Part shown: piece after piece, positions 1-8,802 of the stretch | Numbering within the stretch: position 1 is the stretch's first letter | How the letters are laid out: the number at the start of each line of letters is the position of its first letter | DNA from: an uncultured Lachnospiraceae bacterium | Lineage (GTDB): Bacteria; Bacillota; Clostridia; Lachnospirales; Lachnospiraceae | DNA length: 64,000 bases | Assembly (NCBI GenBank): GCA_946414885.1 | Contig: CAMKQH010000016.1 | Span: forward strand, 32,021-96,020 | Direction of reading: 5' to 3' | The notes under the pieces: model-generated | Seen by the model: the letters and a program-made list of their open reading frames with translations, nothing else | Databases searched by the model: none | Told to the model about the DNA's origin: nothing | Program-made: the position numbers and the translations under genes

Positions 1-512
1 AACTGGATTCCCTTTGTCGCAAGGCGATAGAGCGTCGGCGTTAAATTCTCGTCTATGACTTCTGCCGTAAACGCTTCCGCCGAGATAAAGATCAGATTCT
101 TTCCGGCAAAGAGCCCCGTCATGCCATTCTTTTTCGAAGGCGTCAGTGACGCGACGTAGGCATCGATCTGCTTGTAGTTTGCGCCGTCCGACTCTGCCAG
201 TGTCTCAAAATCGATTTCCATCTTATTCTCTTCTTCCAAGATGGTCTCCGATAACGTGATCATATAATCCGACGGGATGGGCGTTGGCGTCGGCTCCGGC
301 GTAGGTTCGGGAGTCGGTTCCGGCGTAGGTTGTGGCGTATTGTCCGGCAAGGGTGCATCAGTCGCCGCCGCAACTTCACTCGTCACCTGCGACATTTCCT
401 CCGTCCTTTCCCCAATCCCTTCCGTATTCTTTTCACAGCCGGAAAGCGCAACAAGCAATGCCGCGCCTGCCGCCATTAAAGTAATCCCAACCTTTCCGCT
501 CCGCCGTTTCAT
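1..512 (-). CDS. LTA-synthase-like sulfatase-family lipoprotein (partial, C-terminus off window)
   Basis: Only the first 170 residues lie in the window. The start ATG at 512 follows a GGAGGG ribosome site. The N-terminus is a lipoprotein signal (basic MKRR, hydrophobic stretch, lipobox LSGC), so the protein should be secreted and lipid-anchored. A Pro-Thr-Glu linker (repeated PTPE) follows. The last part (GKNLIFISAEAF, then LTPTLYRLATKGI) matches the start of the alkaline-phosphatase/sulfatase fold in LtaS-type lipoteichoic acid synthases, where the first metal-binding acidic residue follows an IxxS pattern. Classical LtaS proteins carry five membrane helices before this domain; here a lipobox and linker replace them. 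The family call is good. Whether it is a synthase or a related phosphoglycerol transferase cannot be judged without the rest. Confidence 0.7.
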   Translation of the reverse strand, partial: MKRRSGKVGITLMAAGAALLVALSGCEKNTEGIGERTEEMSQVTSEVAAATDAPLPDNTPQPTPEPTPEPTPEPTPTPIPSDYMITLSETILEEENKMEIDFETLAESDGANYKQIDAYVASLTPSKKNGMTGLFAGKNLIFISAEAFTAEVIDENLTPTLYRLATKGIQ

Positions 513-532
513 TTTTCTGTCCCTCCATTATT

Positions 533-2713
533 TCATGTTTCCACTTGGCCCGCCTGCGTTATTTCCTCACCCGAATATTTTCGGTTTTCTTCCTCGATGA
601 GTTTTTGGATCCAATCCTTGTCCACCAATTGATCCAACGCGTCTGCCAGTGCGGACTCATCCGCGAACACGTCAAATTCCTGTTGCTTTCGCTCCAACAT
701 CATCACCATGCTTTCATCCACGGTATTTTCACAGAGTAAGTGATAAACCAATACGTTGCGCACCTGTCCCATGCGATAAACACGTGAGATTGCCTGATTT
801 GTCAGGGAAGGTTTTATCTGCGGTTCACAAAAGATAACGACGCTGGCGGACTGCACATTCAGTCCCGTACCTCCTGCCTGAATCTGACAGATTACGGCAC
901 TCCCCGCCGGGGCATGGGTCAGTCTGTCAATCACGTCCTGCCGCTGCGTGACCTCCGTGCTTCCCGTGATGGTGCCGATGCACCGCTCTCCCAAAAGCGC
1001 TTCCACCTTGTCAATTGTCTCACGGAAGAAGGAATAGATCACCATCTTTCTTCCATCCTCCATCGCATCATGACATATCTCCAGAAGGCGCCGGGCCTTG
1101 GAGGACGTCTCCGCGTCTTCCCATAAAAATGCAACCCGCCGCATGGAATTAAAGCTCTTTGCCTCAACGGCACGTACGTATTCCGCGCGATCTTCCGGCG
1201 TGAGTTCACACCATTCCTGCATCTCTTCTATGGGCGGCAGTTCCTCCAGCACCTGTTCCCGCTGCCTGCGCAGATATACCGGCGAAAGCAGTTCCCGGAA
1301 TTCCGGTGCATGACTCATAAAGGCATTCTTCCGCACTTCCTGCACCATGTCGGGGCGAAGGAATTCAATCAATGAACACATCTCTTCCACCTTATTTTCC
1401 AAAGGTGTTCCCGTCATCATCAGGATTCTGTCCGACTCTTCATTCAGGGCATGCACGTGCTGGGTTCTTTGCGCATCCGGATTTTTTACGTAATGCGCCT
1501 CATCGATCACCAGCATGGCAAGCCGCATTTTTTTATCGATCTCCCAAACGAACTTTCCCATGCTCTCGAAATTTGTGACTGCCACGCCGCCTTCCTCGCG
1601 CCAGACCTGAAACTGCCGCTCCCACGAACTTCCGTGAAGCAGGTAAGCTTCCATTTCACTAAACTTCTTGATCTCCCTGCACCAATTGATCAGAACGGAC
1701 GCGGGACAAATGACCAAGAACTTGCTCTTCGGATCTCCCGCGTACACGTCGCACATGGCTGCGATTGCCTGCACGGTTTTCCCAAGTCCCATTTCGTCTC
1801 CCAAAAGAACCCTTCTTTCAAACAAAACGTACTTCGCGCCAAAGAGCTGATAGGATCTGAGATTCCCCTTAAAGCAGCTCAGTTCGATCGGGGATTCGTC
1901 AATGGCTGCTGCCAGCTGGGCCGGAATGCTGCTGTAAATCAGTGCATTCTCCCGCGCCGACCCGCCATACGTTTCAAGCAACGCATAATAATCCGCACTG
2001 GACTCTTCAAAATCCTCCAGGCATTTCTCCAAAGTCATGCTCTGGATCTCATGATATGCGTTTGCCCAGCTTCTTACCTCGTCACAATCTCCTCCGTCCA
2101 ATAGTCTTTCCAGATCCTGGGCGGCCTTAGCCGTGCGCTCCTTAGAATCCTTTGCCGAGAAGAACCAGTGAAATCCATTTTTAATTTCAATTCCGGGTAG
2201 CACGTAAGTTACGCCCTGGCGGAATCTTTCTCCCACTTCCTTCACCATCGACCGGACGTGATTGCCCTTACGCAATCTGGAGATTGCCATGAGAAGCTCT
2301 GCATTGGGGACTTCACCCTCCGCCGTTTTCTCAAGCGAAAACCTTACGTGCACGTGCTTTGCCATGCTGTTGACAAATTCCGTAATAACGCTCCGAATGG
2401 CCTCCGCCTGTTTTTCCCCGATGCCGTTGATCGCCGTGAGTTCCCAATCCTTTAATTTGGCAAGCTGCAAGAGATTGTCATAACCAGCCTCCCGCAGGGC
2501 TGAGGTCCGGATGCCCGCCTTAGAGTTTTTTAACTCGTCCACGGAGATTCCTTCCAACGCCTCTAAGGCCCTAAGGCCGATCAGCCTGGAGCATTCCTCT
2601 TCCACTTCTTTTTCCTGTCGTTTTTGGTCATCATTCATAAACTGAACGTAATCGTTCAGTTTCTTCGCCGACTGCATCAATTGTTTGACGTGGTTAAAAT
2701 CTAATTTTTTCAT
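533..2713 (-). CDS. SNF2/SWI2-family DEAD-like helicase
   Basis: This 726-residue ATP-dependent DNA translocase has the full SNF2 motif set: Walker A GDEMGLGKT near residue 308, DEAH near 403, TGTPLENK (motif III), QAGGTGLNVQ (motif V) and QAISRVYRMGQ near 639 (motif VI). The first 130 residues are a charged helical segment and a helix-hairpin-helix-like stretch (LTAINGIGEKQAEAI), suggesting nonspecific DNA binding. No SWIM zinc finger or nuclease domain is visible. The start follows GGAGGG. It lies 20 bp upstream of the LTA-synthase-like gene on the same strand, and the MATE gene is divergent. Substrate and partner are unknown. Such proteins remodel nucleoprotein complexes or serve in defence or repair; nothing beside it points to a defence island. 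Confidence 0.93.
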   Translation of the reverse strand: MKKLDFNHVKQLMQSAKKLNDYVQFMNDDQKRQEKEVEEECSRLIGLRALEALEGISVDELKNSKAGIRTSALREAGYDNLLQLAKLKDWELTAINGIGEKQAEAIRSVITEFVNSMAKHVHVRFSLEKTAEGEVPNAELLMAISRLRKGNHVRSMVKEVGERFRQGVTYVLPGIEIKNGFHWFFSAKDSKERTAKAAQDLERLLDGGDCDEVRSWANAYHEIQSMTLEKCLEDFEESSADYYALLETYGGSARENALIYSSIPAQLAAAIDESPIELSCFKGNLRSYQLFGAKYVLFERRVLLGDEMGLGKTVQAIAAMCDVYAGDPKSKFLVICPASVLINWCREIKKFSEMEAYLLHGSSWERQFQVWREEGGVAVTNFESMGKFVWEIDKKMRLAMLVIDEAHYVKNPDAQRTQHVHALNEESDRILMMTGTPLENKVEEMCSLIEFLRPDMVQEVRKNAFMSHAPEFRELLSPVYLRRQREQVLEELPPIEEMQEWCELTPEDRAEYVRAVEAKSFNSMRRVAFLWEDAETSSKARRLLEICHDAMEDGRKMVIYSFFRETIDKVEALLGERCIGTITGSTEVTQRQDVIDRLTHAPAGSAVICQIQAGGTGLNVQSASVVIFCEPQIKPSLTNQAISRVYRMGQVRNVLVYHLLCENTVDESMVMMLERKQQEFDVFADESALADALDQLVDKDWIQKLIEEENRKYSGEEITQAGQVET

Positions 2714-2780
2714 GCCGCCCTCCGCACCATGTTCATTTTATCATTTTTTGTTGTGATTAACAAGGATTTTGCCCGCCGTC

Positions 2781-2809
2781 TTGACGAAAAAGACGCTTTG
2801 ATCTACAAT
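2781..2809 (+). promoter_or_regulatory. sigma-A promoter of the first MATE gene
   Basis: TTGACG at 2781-2786 and TACAAT at 2804-2809 are separated by exactly 17 bp. They lie 33 bp before the MATE start codon at 2842, in the divergent gap. Confidence 0.75.
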
Positions 2810-2841
2810 AGTCTCCACGCACTAAAAAAGGGAGAGAAATC

Positions 2842-4179
2842 ATGACGGAAGGTTCCATTTCAAAAAAAATACTGCTGTTCGCACTTCCCCTGTTTCTCGG
2901 GCAGCTCTTACAGCAGTTATATAACATTGCAGACTCCATGATCGTCGGGAAGTATCTTGGCACGGACGCGCTTGCGGCCGTCACTTCCTCCGGAAGCCTG
3001 ATCTTTTTGCTTGTTGGGTTCATCAACGGTCTTTTCATGGGTTCCACCGTCATCATTGGCCGTCGAAACGGTGAAAAGGACGAAGCGGGGATCAGCCGCG
3101 CGGCGCACACCTCCGTGGCATTCGGTCTGATCGCAGGACTTGTGCTCACCCTGGCAGGCGTAACGATCACGCCGCTACTCTTAAAGCTTATGGGAACGCC
3201 GGAGAACGTCATGCCGAACTCCGTTTTGTACTTCCGCATTTACTTTCTCGGCGGCCTGTCCAACGTTGTTTACAACACCTGTTGCGGCATTTTTCAGGCC
3301 ATGGGAGATTCCAGGCGCCCCCTGCATTACTTGATTGTCAGCGCCATCACCAACGTCCTGCTGGACCTGTTATTTGTTGCAGTGCTTGGCTTTGGCGTTG
3401 GTTCCGCGGCCGCTGCCACGGCACTCTCCCAGACGCTGAGCGCATGCCTTGCGTTTACGCGACTCTTGCGCGAAAAAGGCCCGCACCGCATTCATCTTTC
3501 GAAGATCAAGATCGACCCGCCACTCCTTGCCGCAGAATTAAAGATCGGCTTCCCGACGGCGATCCAAAACAGCGTGATCGCCATCGCCAACGTCGTGGTG
3601 CAGTCCAACATCAATGCCTTCGGCTCCACCGCCATGGCGGGAAGCGGCAGCTATTTCAAGGTGGAGGGCTTCGCCTTCCTGCCCATCATGAGCTTTAGCA
3701 TGGCCCTTACGACCTTCACCTCACAAAACATGGGCGCCCAGAAGTTCGACCGTGCAAAGAAGGGAACGCGCTTTGGCATCTTCATGGGAGTTGCCTGCGC
3801 GGAGCTGATCGGTCTCTTGTTCTTCCTGTTTGCGCCAGTCATGATCGGTCTCTTTTCAAAAGAGCCTGACGTCATCGCGATCGGCGTGCGTCAGGCCCAC
3901 GTGGAAACCTTATTTTACTGTTTGCTCGCGCTTTCCCACTGCATGGCCGGGATCCTGCGCGGCGCCGGGAAAACCTCCGTCCCCATGATCATCATGCTGG
4001 CCTGCTGGTGCTTGATCCGCATCACCTACATCACCATCGCGGTGCGCTTTTTCCCGGACATCCAGACGATCTTTATCGCCTACCCGCTGACCTGGTCCCT
4101 CAGTTCGATCCTGTTTACCATTTACTACCTCAAGGCCGATTGGGTGCACGCGTTTCAAAGAAAAAGCGAAGACTTATAG
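2842..4179 (+). CDS. MATE family multidrug/metabolite efflux transporter
   Basis: This 445-residue polytopic membrane protein has the usual MATE length and about twelve hydrophobic segments. The N-terminal segment FALPLFLGQLLQQLYNIADSM is typical of the family, as is the internal pseudo-repeat around FPTAIQNSVIAIAN. MATE proteins export cationic drugs or metabolites by sodium or proton antiport. The ATG at 2842 follows AGGGAGAG, downstream of its own promoter. Its stop codon overlaps the convergent isomerase gene's stop (shared TTATAG at 4174-4179). The substrate cannot be inferred; no regulator is adjacent. Confidence 0.93.
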   Translation: MTEGSISKKILLFALPLFLGQLLQQLYNIADSMIVGKYLGTDALAAVTSSGSLIFLLVGFINGLFMGSTVIIGRRNGEKDEAGISRAAHTSVAFGLIAGLVLTLAGVTITPLLLKLMGTPENVMPNSVLYFRIYFLGGLSNVVYNTCCGIFQAMGDSRRPLHYLIVSAITNVLLDLLFVAVLGFGVGSAAAATALSQTLSACLAFTRLLREKGPHRIHLSKIKIDPPLLAAELKIGFPTAIQNSVIAIANVVVQSNINAFGSTAMAGSGSYFKVEGFAFLPIMSFSMALTTFTSQNMGAQKFDRAKKGTRFGIFMGVACAELIGLLFFLFAPVMIGLFSKEPDVIAIGVRQAHVETLFYCLLALSHCMAGILRGAGKTSVPMIIMLACWCLIRITYITIAVRFFPDIQTIFIAYPLTWSLSSILFTIYYLKADWVHAFQRKSEDL

Positions 4180-5055
4180 GATTTCCAGTTTCAGAAGAGC
4201 TTCCCTTGCCAGGGAGAATGCTTCAAATCCAGTGAGCTTCTTTCCTTCCTCCACTTGGATGGAGACAGGCTTTCGCTCGAGTCCCGCAAAGCCGTCAAAG
4301 TCAAACAGGTGCGGCTCCAGGGACAAAAATCCATGGAAACCGTTTACAAACATGCGGGTCAAAATCTCCTTCACGTTGCCGTCTCCGCATCCTGCGGGCA
4401 CGACTTTTCCGCTCCCCCAGATGGCATCCTTTACGTGAACGTAATCAATATGTTCTTTTAAGAGTTCATATGCCTCCAGCGTGTTTTGTTCCGCTTGCAC
4501 GAAATTTGCGAAGTCAAAAATGCCGCGGAAATTTGCGCATCCGAGCGCATCAAAAAGTTCCTTGCATTCCTTTGCCATTTCTCCATAGATGCCCTTCTCA
4601 TTTTCATGCAAAAGCACCACGTCCGCGCTCTTTGCATAATCCACAAATTTCCCTAGACGGTCGAGCACTTCCTCCTTTACGCCGTCCTTGATCCAAACCT
4701 TTCCCTGTCCGTCCGTCTCTCTCGGCACGTAAAAGCTAAACATGCGGATGTTTCTCGTGCCCATCTTATGCGCGATCTCGGTGGCACGCTTGAATTCCTC
4801 AAAGTGTTTTTCAAACGGATCCGTGATGCCAATCTTTCCCAGGGGAGACCCGACTGCCGACAGCGCAATCCCGGCATCATCCAATCTCTTTTTGATCTCC
4901 TCCACCTTTGCGTCATCATGATAGATCAGGTTGTTTCCGTCGACGCCGCGCATCTCCACAAAATGCATGTCCAACTTCCTTAGGCTCTCGATCTGCACGC
5001 TTAAATCCTGAGCGATCTCATCCGCAAATCCGGTTAATTTCTGATACGTACTCAT
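4174..5055 (-). CDS. sugar phosphate isomerase/epimerase (xylose-isomerase-like TIM barrel)
   Basis: The 293-residue protein looks like an AP-endonuclease-2/xylose-isomerase-like TIM barrel. Visible elements are the start FADEIAQDLSVQIESLRKL, metal-ligand-like segments VVLLHENEKGIYG and IFDFANFV, DYVHVKDA, and a late glutamate in GFLSLEPHLFDF. These match divalent-metal sugar isomerases/epimerases. It is the last gene of a minus-strand run with two Gfo/Idh/MocA oxidoreductases (gap of 32 bp) and a divergent AraC regulator, which suggests catabolism of an inositol-like or unusual sugar. The exact substrate is not readable. Confidence 0.85.
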   Translation of the reverse strand: MSTYQKLTGFADEIAQDLSVQIESLRKLDMHFVEMRGVDGNNLIYHDDAKVEEIKKRLDDAGIALSAVGSPLGKIGITDPFEKHFEEFKRATEIAHKMGTRNIRMFSFYVPRETDGQGKVWIKDGVKEEVLDRLGKFVDYAKSADVVLLHENEKGIYGEMAKECKELFDALGCANFRGIFDFANFVQAEQNTLEAYELLKEHIDYVHVKDAIWGSGKVVPAGCGDGNVKEILTRMFVNGFHGFLSLEPHLFDFDGFAGLERKPVSIQVEEGKKLTGFEAFSLAREALLKLEIL

Positions 5056-5087
5056 TTCATTCCATCCTCACTTTTTCTTTTTTACAC

Positions 5088-6293
5088 TTAATACGTCCCC
5101 TTGGTGTCAAAGGTGATGCCCTTGTCCACCTTCTTCTTCGAAGTTTTTCTGCGCTTATTCAGTTCTTCCAGGAAAAGGTCCTCGTCAAACAACGTCTCCG
5201 ATGCGTTTACCGTTGTCCCCGACGCCGGCATGCCATCAGGAGAAAGCACCACCGTCTTGCCCAGCCAGGAAGATAAGAACATTGCATTTGAAAGGGTTAG
5301 TCCGTTGATACCTTCCTTGCCCTCGGCAACCAGCGGCCCGCCGTTTAATATCCTGTCAGTGAATGCTTTCAGAACGCCGACGTGCTGCTCATTTTGGCCA
5401 TCCGTCTCAATCTCGATGCGCTCCATCTCCGGCACGGCAAATCCATTCTCTGCAATCTTACACCAGGTTCTCTCATTTGTTTTTAACCGGTCAAAGATGA
5501 GTTTTCCGTGTTCGCAAACGATCTTTCCCATCTCAAAGGTCAGTTCCAGGCGATTTGTTCCCGGAGCATCGCCCGTCGTCGTCACAAATACGCCCGTCGC
5601 GCCTCCGGCGAATTCCATGTATGCCGTCACGTCATCCTCCACCTCAATGTCATGCCATTTCGCCTCATGGCAAAATGCACGCACCTTGACCGGCAGGCCA
5701 CAAAGCCACTGCAAAAGATCAAGCTGATGCGGGCACTGATTCAAGAGAACGCCGCCTCCCTCACCGTCCCAGGTTGCCTTCCAGCCTGCCGCGTCATAAT
5801 AACTCTGGGTGCGGTACCAATCCGTGATGATCCAGTTCACGCGTTTCATTGCCCCAAGTTCACCGCTCGCAATCATGTCGTGGAGCTTCCGGTAAACGCA
5901 GTTCGTACGCTGATTGAACATGATCGCAAAGACCTTGTCACTTTTCGCTGCCACCTCATTCATTTCACGCACCTGTTTCGTATAAACCCCTGCCGGCTTC
6001 TCGCTGATGGCGTGAACGCCGTGCGTCAGCGCGTAAATCACAAATTCCGGGTGGAAATAATGGGGCGTTGCGATCAGTACGGCGTCCACTTCGCCTGAGT
6101 CGATCATTTCCCTGCCATCCAGAAAATGCTTTACGTCCGCGGGCAATTCCTCCTTTGCCCAATCCAGCCTGCTTTGGCGCACGTCAGCCACCGCAGTCAG
6201 ACGCATCTTTGGCACCATGCCCTTCGCAATGTTCATCGCGTGTCCGCTTCCCATGCCGCCAATTCCAATGATTCCAAGCCTTACTTCTTCCAT
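5088..6293 (-). CDS. Gfo/Idh/MocA family oxidoreductase
   Basis: This NAD(P)-dependent sugar or cyclitol dehydrogenase has an N-terminal Rossmann fold (LGIIGIGGMGSGHAMNIA), the family EKPAGVYTKQVREM segment supplying the active-site lysine, and the C-terminal alpha/beta domain (GWKATWDGEGGGVLLNQCPHQLD cut to its core GGGVLLNQCPHQLD). The chosen start (MEEVRLG, ATG at 6293) places the Rossmann strand at the N-terminus, after AGGGAAAG. An in-frame extension to 6374 would run into the upstream gene and is not needed. The Lys-rich tail is slightly longer than in relatives. It sits 58 bp downstream of a second family member, so the pair may act in succession on one substrate. Confidence 0.9.
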   Translation of the reverse strand: MEEVRLGIIGIGGMGSGHAMNIAKGMVPKMRLTAVADVRQSRLDWAKEELPADVKHFLDGREMIDSGEVDAVLIATPHYFHPEFVIYALTHGVHAISEKPAGVYTKQVREMNEVAAKSDKVFAIMFNQRTNCVYRKLHDMIASGELGAMKRVNWIITDWYRTQSYYDAAGWKATWDGEGGGVLLNQCPHQLDLLQWLCGLPVKVRAFCHEAKWHDIEVEDDVTAYMEFAGGATGVFVTTTGDAPGTNRLELTFEMGKIVCEHGKLIFDRLKTNERTWCKIAENGFAVPEMERIEIETDGQNEQHVGVLKAFTDRILNGGPLVAEGKEGINGLTLSNAMFLSSWLGKTVVLSPDGMPASGTTVNASETLFDEDLFLEELNKRRKTSKKKVDKGITFDTKGTY

Positions 6294-6351
6294 TTTTCTT
6301 TCCCTTTCCCCATGCCTTTCCATAATACTTTTCCATAATACTTTTCCAGCC

Positions 6352-7353
6352 TTATGAGTTCCTCGCAGACTCATAAATCTGCATCACGGTCTGAAAAACG
6401 TTTTCCACGCCCTTCAGGTCATTTTGAAACCTTCCGCCGGTGCGAAGGCTCCGGTAGAAGTCCCGGATGCAAGCCTTATGCCCGCAGCCCCAGTAATCCT
6501 TGCCGATTCCTTTTTCCCATTCACGGATATAATGCTTGGGCGGTTCATTCTCTACGTATACCGTCACCTCAGAACCGTTCAGCGTGATGCGGCCTTTCTC
6601 ACCCTGCAATTCCAGAAGAATCGGTGCGTCAGCTGCATAACCGGTAGACGCATAAAAGCACCCGCGTTTCTCTCCTCCAAAGGCCATCCATGCCTCGACG
6701 GTGTCCTCTACCTCAATCCTAGACGATAAATGATGATTGGCAATCGTCGCTTTTACGGTCTTGGGTTTTCCCAAGTATCGCAGGAGCAGGTCCAGCGTGT
6801 GTATGGACTGATTGATCAATGCACCTCCGCCTTCCGTCTCTATCTTTCCCTTCCAAGAACTACCCTCATAATAATCCTTGTCCCGCCGCCAAGTCACAAA
6901 CGCCCTGCCGCCAATGATCTTACCAACCTGCTTCTCTGCGACCAGCTGATCCATAAGAATCGTCGACTCGTTATACCTGTTTTGGAAACAAAATCCCAGT
7001 TTTCCCGGATATCTTTGATTTTCCTCCCGGAGTTTTTGAAACTGCTCCTCCGTGGTGGCACAGGGTTTCTCCATAAATACTGCTTTCCCGCTTTCCAGAA
7101 AACCAATTGCCATGGGCACGTGGAGGTGATGGGGCGTACAAACGTGAACTACGTCCACGTCCGCGTGACATACCTGCCGCCAATTATCACAGATCAGAAC
7201 GTCCTCAAGGCTTCCCATGGTTTCCGCCAATTCTCTCGCCCGGCTCAGGTCCACGTCGCAAAATGCCGTCACCCGCACGTCTTCCATTCCGCCAAGCACC
7301 CACGCATGTACCTTGGCAATCCCGCCGCAGCCAATGATCCCAACTTTCCTCAT
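6352..7353 (-). CDS. Gfo/Idh/MocA family oxidoreductase
   Basis: A second 333-residue Gfo/Idh/MocA enzyme. The N-terminal VGIIGCGGIAKVHA is the NAD(P)-binding glycine motif, CTPHHLH and FMEKPCAT hold the conserved Lys of the EKP motif, and GGGALINQSIHTLDLL is the C-terminal catalytic segment. The ATG at 7353 follows GGGAGG. It is the first gene of the sugar cluster and is divergent from the AraC regulator across a 206-bp AT-rich gap, the usual arrangement for inducer-controlled sugar genes. The substrate is unknown. Confidence 0.91.
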   Translation of the reverse strand: MRKVGIIGCGGIAKVHAWVLGGMEDVRVTAFCDVDLSRARELAETMGSLEDVLICDNWRQVCHADVDVVHVCTPHHLHVPMAIGFLESGKAVFMEKPCATTEEQFQKLREENQRYPGKLGFCFQNRYNESTILMDQLVAEKQVGKIIGGRAFVTWRRDKDYYEGSSWKGKIETEGGGALINQSIHTLDLLLRYLGKPKTVKATIANHHLSSRIEVEDTVEAWMAFGGEKRGCFYASTGYAADAPILLELQGEKGRITLNGSEVTVYVENEPPKHYIREWEKGIGKDYWGCGHKACIRDFYRSLRTGGRFQNDLKGVENVFQTVMQIYESARNS

Positions 7354-7559
7354 GCCCGTCCTCCCTTCGCTCAGAAGCTACTTGCACGTCACGTTTTCCT
7401 TTTATGCCTATTGTAATTCCTCCGCGCATGTTTTAATATATACATATAATACTATTTTTATATACTTTTCCGACTTATGGGAAATTCCGCACGTCAATAT
7501 AACGGGAAATCTGTCATCACGCATCTCATTAGACAAAAATGGAAGGAGCTGGAGAAATC

Positions 7560-8435
7560 ATGAGCGAAAACAACAAAAAACACGGCGCAAACAACGTAAA
7601 AAGCGCCGGCATTTCCATGTTCCCCGTGGCACCGCCCTTTGACGTGGCTTATCGTAACGAAAAAGCGCCTTATCCCGTGGGACCTCATTCCCATAATGCC
7701 GCGGAATTATATTTTACGCTGACGGACCTTCCTGACGTGCTGATCAATGACACAGTGTCTGCAGTTCCCGCCGGAACGCTTTTGATTCTTCCGGCCTTTT
7801 GCATCCATCAGCTCTATCATGAGACGGGCATAACATATGAACGCTACGTTCTGAGCATCCATACCAAGTGGTTAAACGGCGTTTTCTGTGAGGGAGCCAC
7901 TGCCTTCTCATATTTGGAAAACAGTTCAAATCCCGTCCTGCTCTCTCCAAACCGCACACAAAAAAAAGAGCTCCTTCGTCATTTCAACGAGTTGCTCTCT
8001 CTTTCCAACCAAACCTCACCGGAGGCCATGGTCAAGTTCTTTCAATTTCTTTCCGTCATGCATGGCATGGTAAACGAATCCGTACCAAACGACCCGCCGA
8101 AGCTTCCTGTCTCCCCTTCCCAAAAAAGGGTAAATGAAATCATCGCCTATCTCTTGGAGCATCTTGCAGAAAACGTAAAGCTCTCCGATTTGGCTTCGCA
8201 TTTTTACTTGCATCCCGACTACCTTGCCAGGCTTTTTAAGAGCCACATGCATGTCTCCATCGGACATTACGTAGCCCTCCAAAAGATCAGCGCAGCTGAG
8301 GCCATGCTCCGGGAAGGTCAGACGGTCGCGCAGGTTCAGGAAGCCCTGGGATACTCCAGTTACGCGTATTTTTTCAAATCCTTCCAAAAGATCACCGGGA
8401 TTTCTCCCAGCAAATACCGGGATCAATACCGCTGA
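7560..8435 (+). CDS. AraC family transcriptional regulator
   Basis: A 291-residue regulator with an N-terminal cupin sensing domain (GPHSHNAAELYFTL) and two C-terminal helix-turn-helix motifs: LSDLASHFYLHPDYLARLFK and QEALGYSSYAYFFKSFQK followed by GISPSKYR, the AraC signature. The start at 7560 was preferred because GGAGCTGGAG lies just upstream; an in-frame ATG at 7539 would lie within that site. It is divergent from the two Gfo/Idh/MocA genes and probably controls them. The gap contains A/T-rich sequence with a possible TATAAT at 7445, but no clear operator is visible. Confidence 0.92.
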   Translation: MSENNKKHGANNVKSAGISMFPVAPPFDVAYRNEKAPYPVGPHSHNAAELYFTLTDLPDVLINDTVSAVPAGTLLILPAFCIHQLYHETGITYERYVLSIHTKWLNGVFCEGATAFSYLENSSNPVLLSPNRTQKKELLRHFNELLSLSNQTSPEAMVKFFQFLSVMHGMVNESVPNDPPKLPVSPSQKRVNEIIAYLLEHLAENVKLSDLASHFYLHPDYLARLFKSHMHVSIGHYVALQKISAAEAMLREGQTVAQVQEALGYSSYAYFFKSFQKITGISPSKYRDQYR

Positions 8436-8588
8436 TCACGGCATTATTGCGGCTCGATCGCAAGGCAAAGCGACAAGACCAGCAGCGTAATCAAGTTTAC
8501 AAGTCTACCTCCGTTTTTTATCCTCATGTCCAAATCCCCCTTCTACCCCCTAACCACTCTTCCATTCCTTAACCGTAAGGAACCAAAA

Positions 8589-8627
8589 GAAAAAAGCGAA
8601 AAGTCATTGAATACAATGATTTTTCGC
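8589..8627 (-). terminator. Rho-independent terminator after tRNA-Leu
   Basis: On the minus strand, GCGAAAAATCATTG pairs with CAATGACTTTTCGC around loop TATT, followed by TTTTTTC. It lies 5 bp past the tRNA 3' end. Confidence 0.8.
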
Positions 8628-8631
8628 CAGA

Positions 8632-8712
8632 TGCGGGCAACAGGACTTGAACCTGCACGGGGTTACCACCAGAACCTAAATCTGGCGCGTCTGCCAATTC
8701 CGCCATGCCCGC
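8632..8712 (-). tRNA. tRNA-Leu (anticodon UAG)
   Basis: An 81-nt tRNA. The acceptor stem is GCGGGCA/TGCCCGC with discriminator A. The anticodon arm is CCAGA-TTTAGGT-TCTGG, giving UAG. The variable arm is extended, as in tRNA-Leu, and the T loop is TTCAAGT. CCA is not encoded. The 366-bp gap between AraC and the MATE gene holds only this gene with its promoter and terminator. Confidence 0.95.
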
Positions 8713-8747
8713 TTGTGGTCGCCCTTTTCGCATCAGACGACTTTTAT

Positions 8748-8776
8748 ATTATATCCGCCAACATCCGTGACGTCAA
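8748..8776 (-). promoter_or_regulatory. promoter of tRNA-Leu
   Basis: The minus strand reads TTGACG (8771-8776), 17 bp, TATAAT (8748-8753), about 35 bp before the tRNA 5' end. Confidence 0.8.
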
Positions 8777-8802
8777 GCCTCGATTGGCGTCAATAAAACG
8801 GC

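Noticed and set aside
1451..2104. 217-codon plus-strand frame inside the SNF2 gene
   Set aside because: Shadow of the helicase gene; no family features and no start signal.
2757..3239. 160-codon minus-strand frame over the first MATE gene
   Set aside because: Antisense to a clear transporter; low-complexity product.
6294..6374. Extended N-terminus for the oxidoreductase at 5088
   Set aside because: Adds 27 basic residues before the Rossmann strand, overlaps the upstream gene, and lacks a ribosome site as good as that of the start at 6293.
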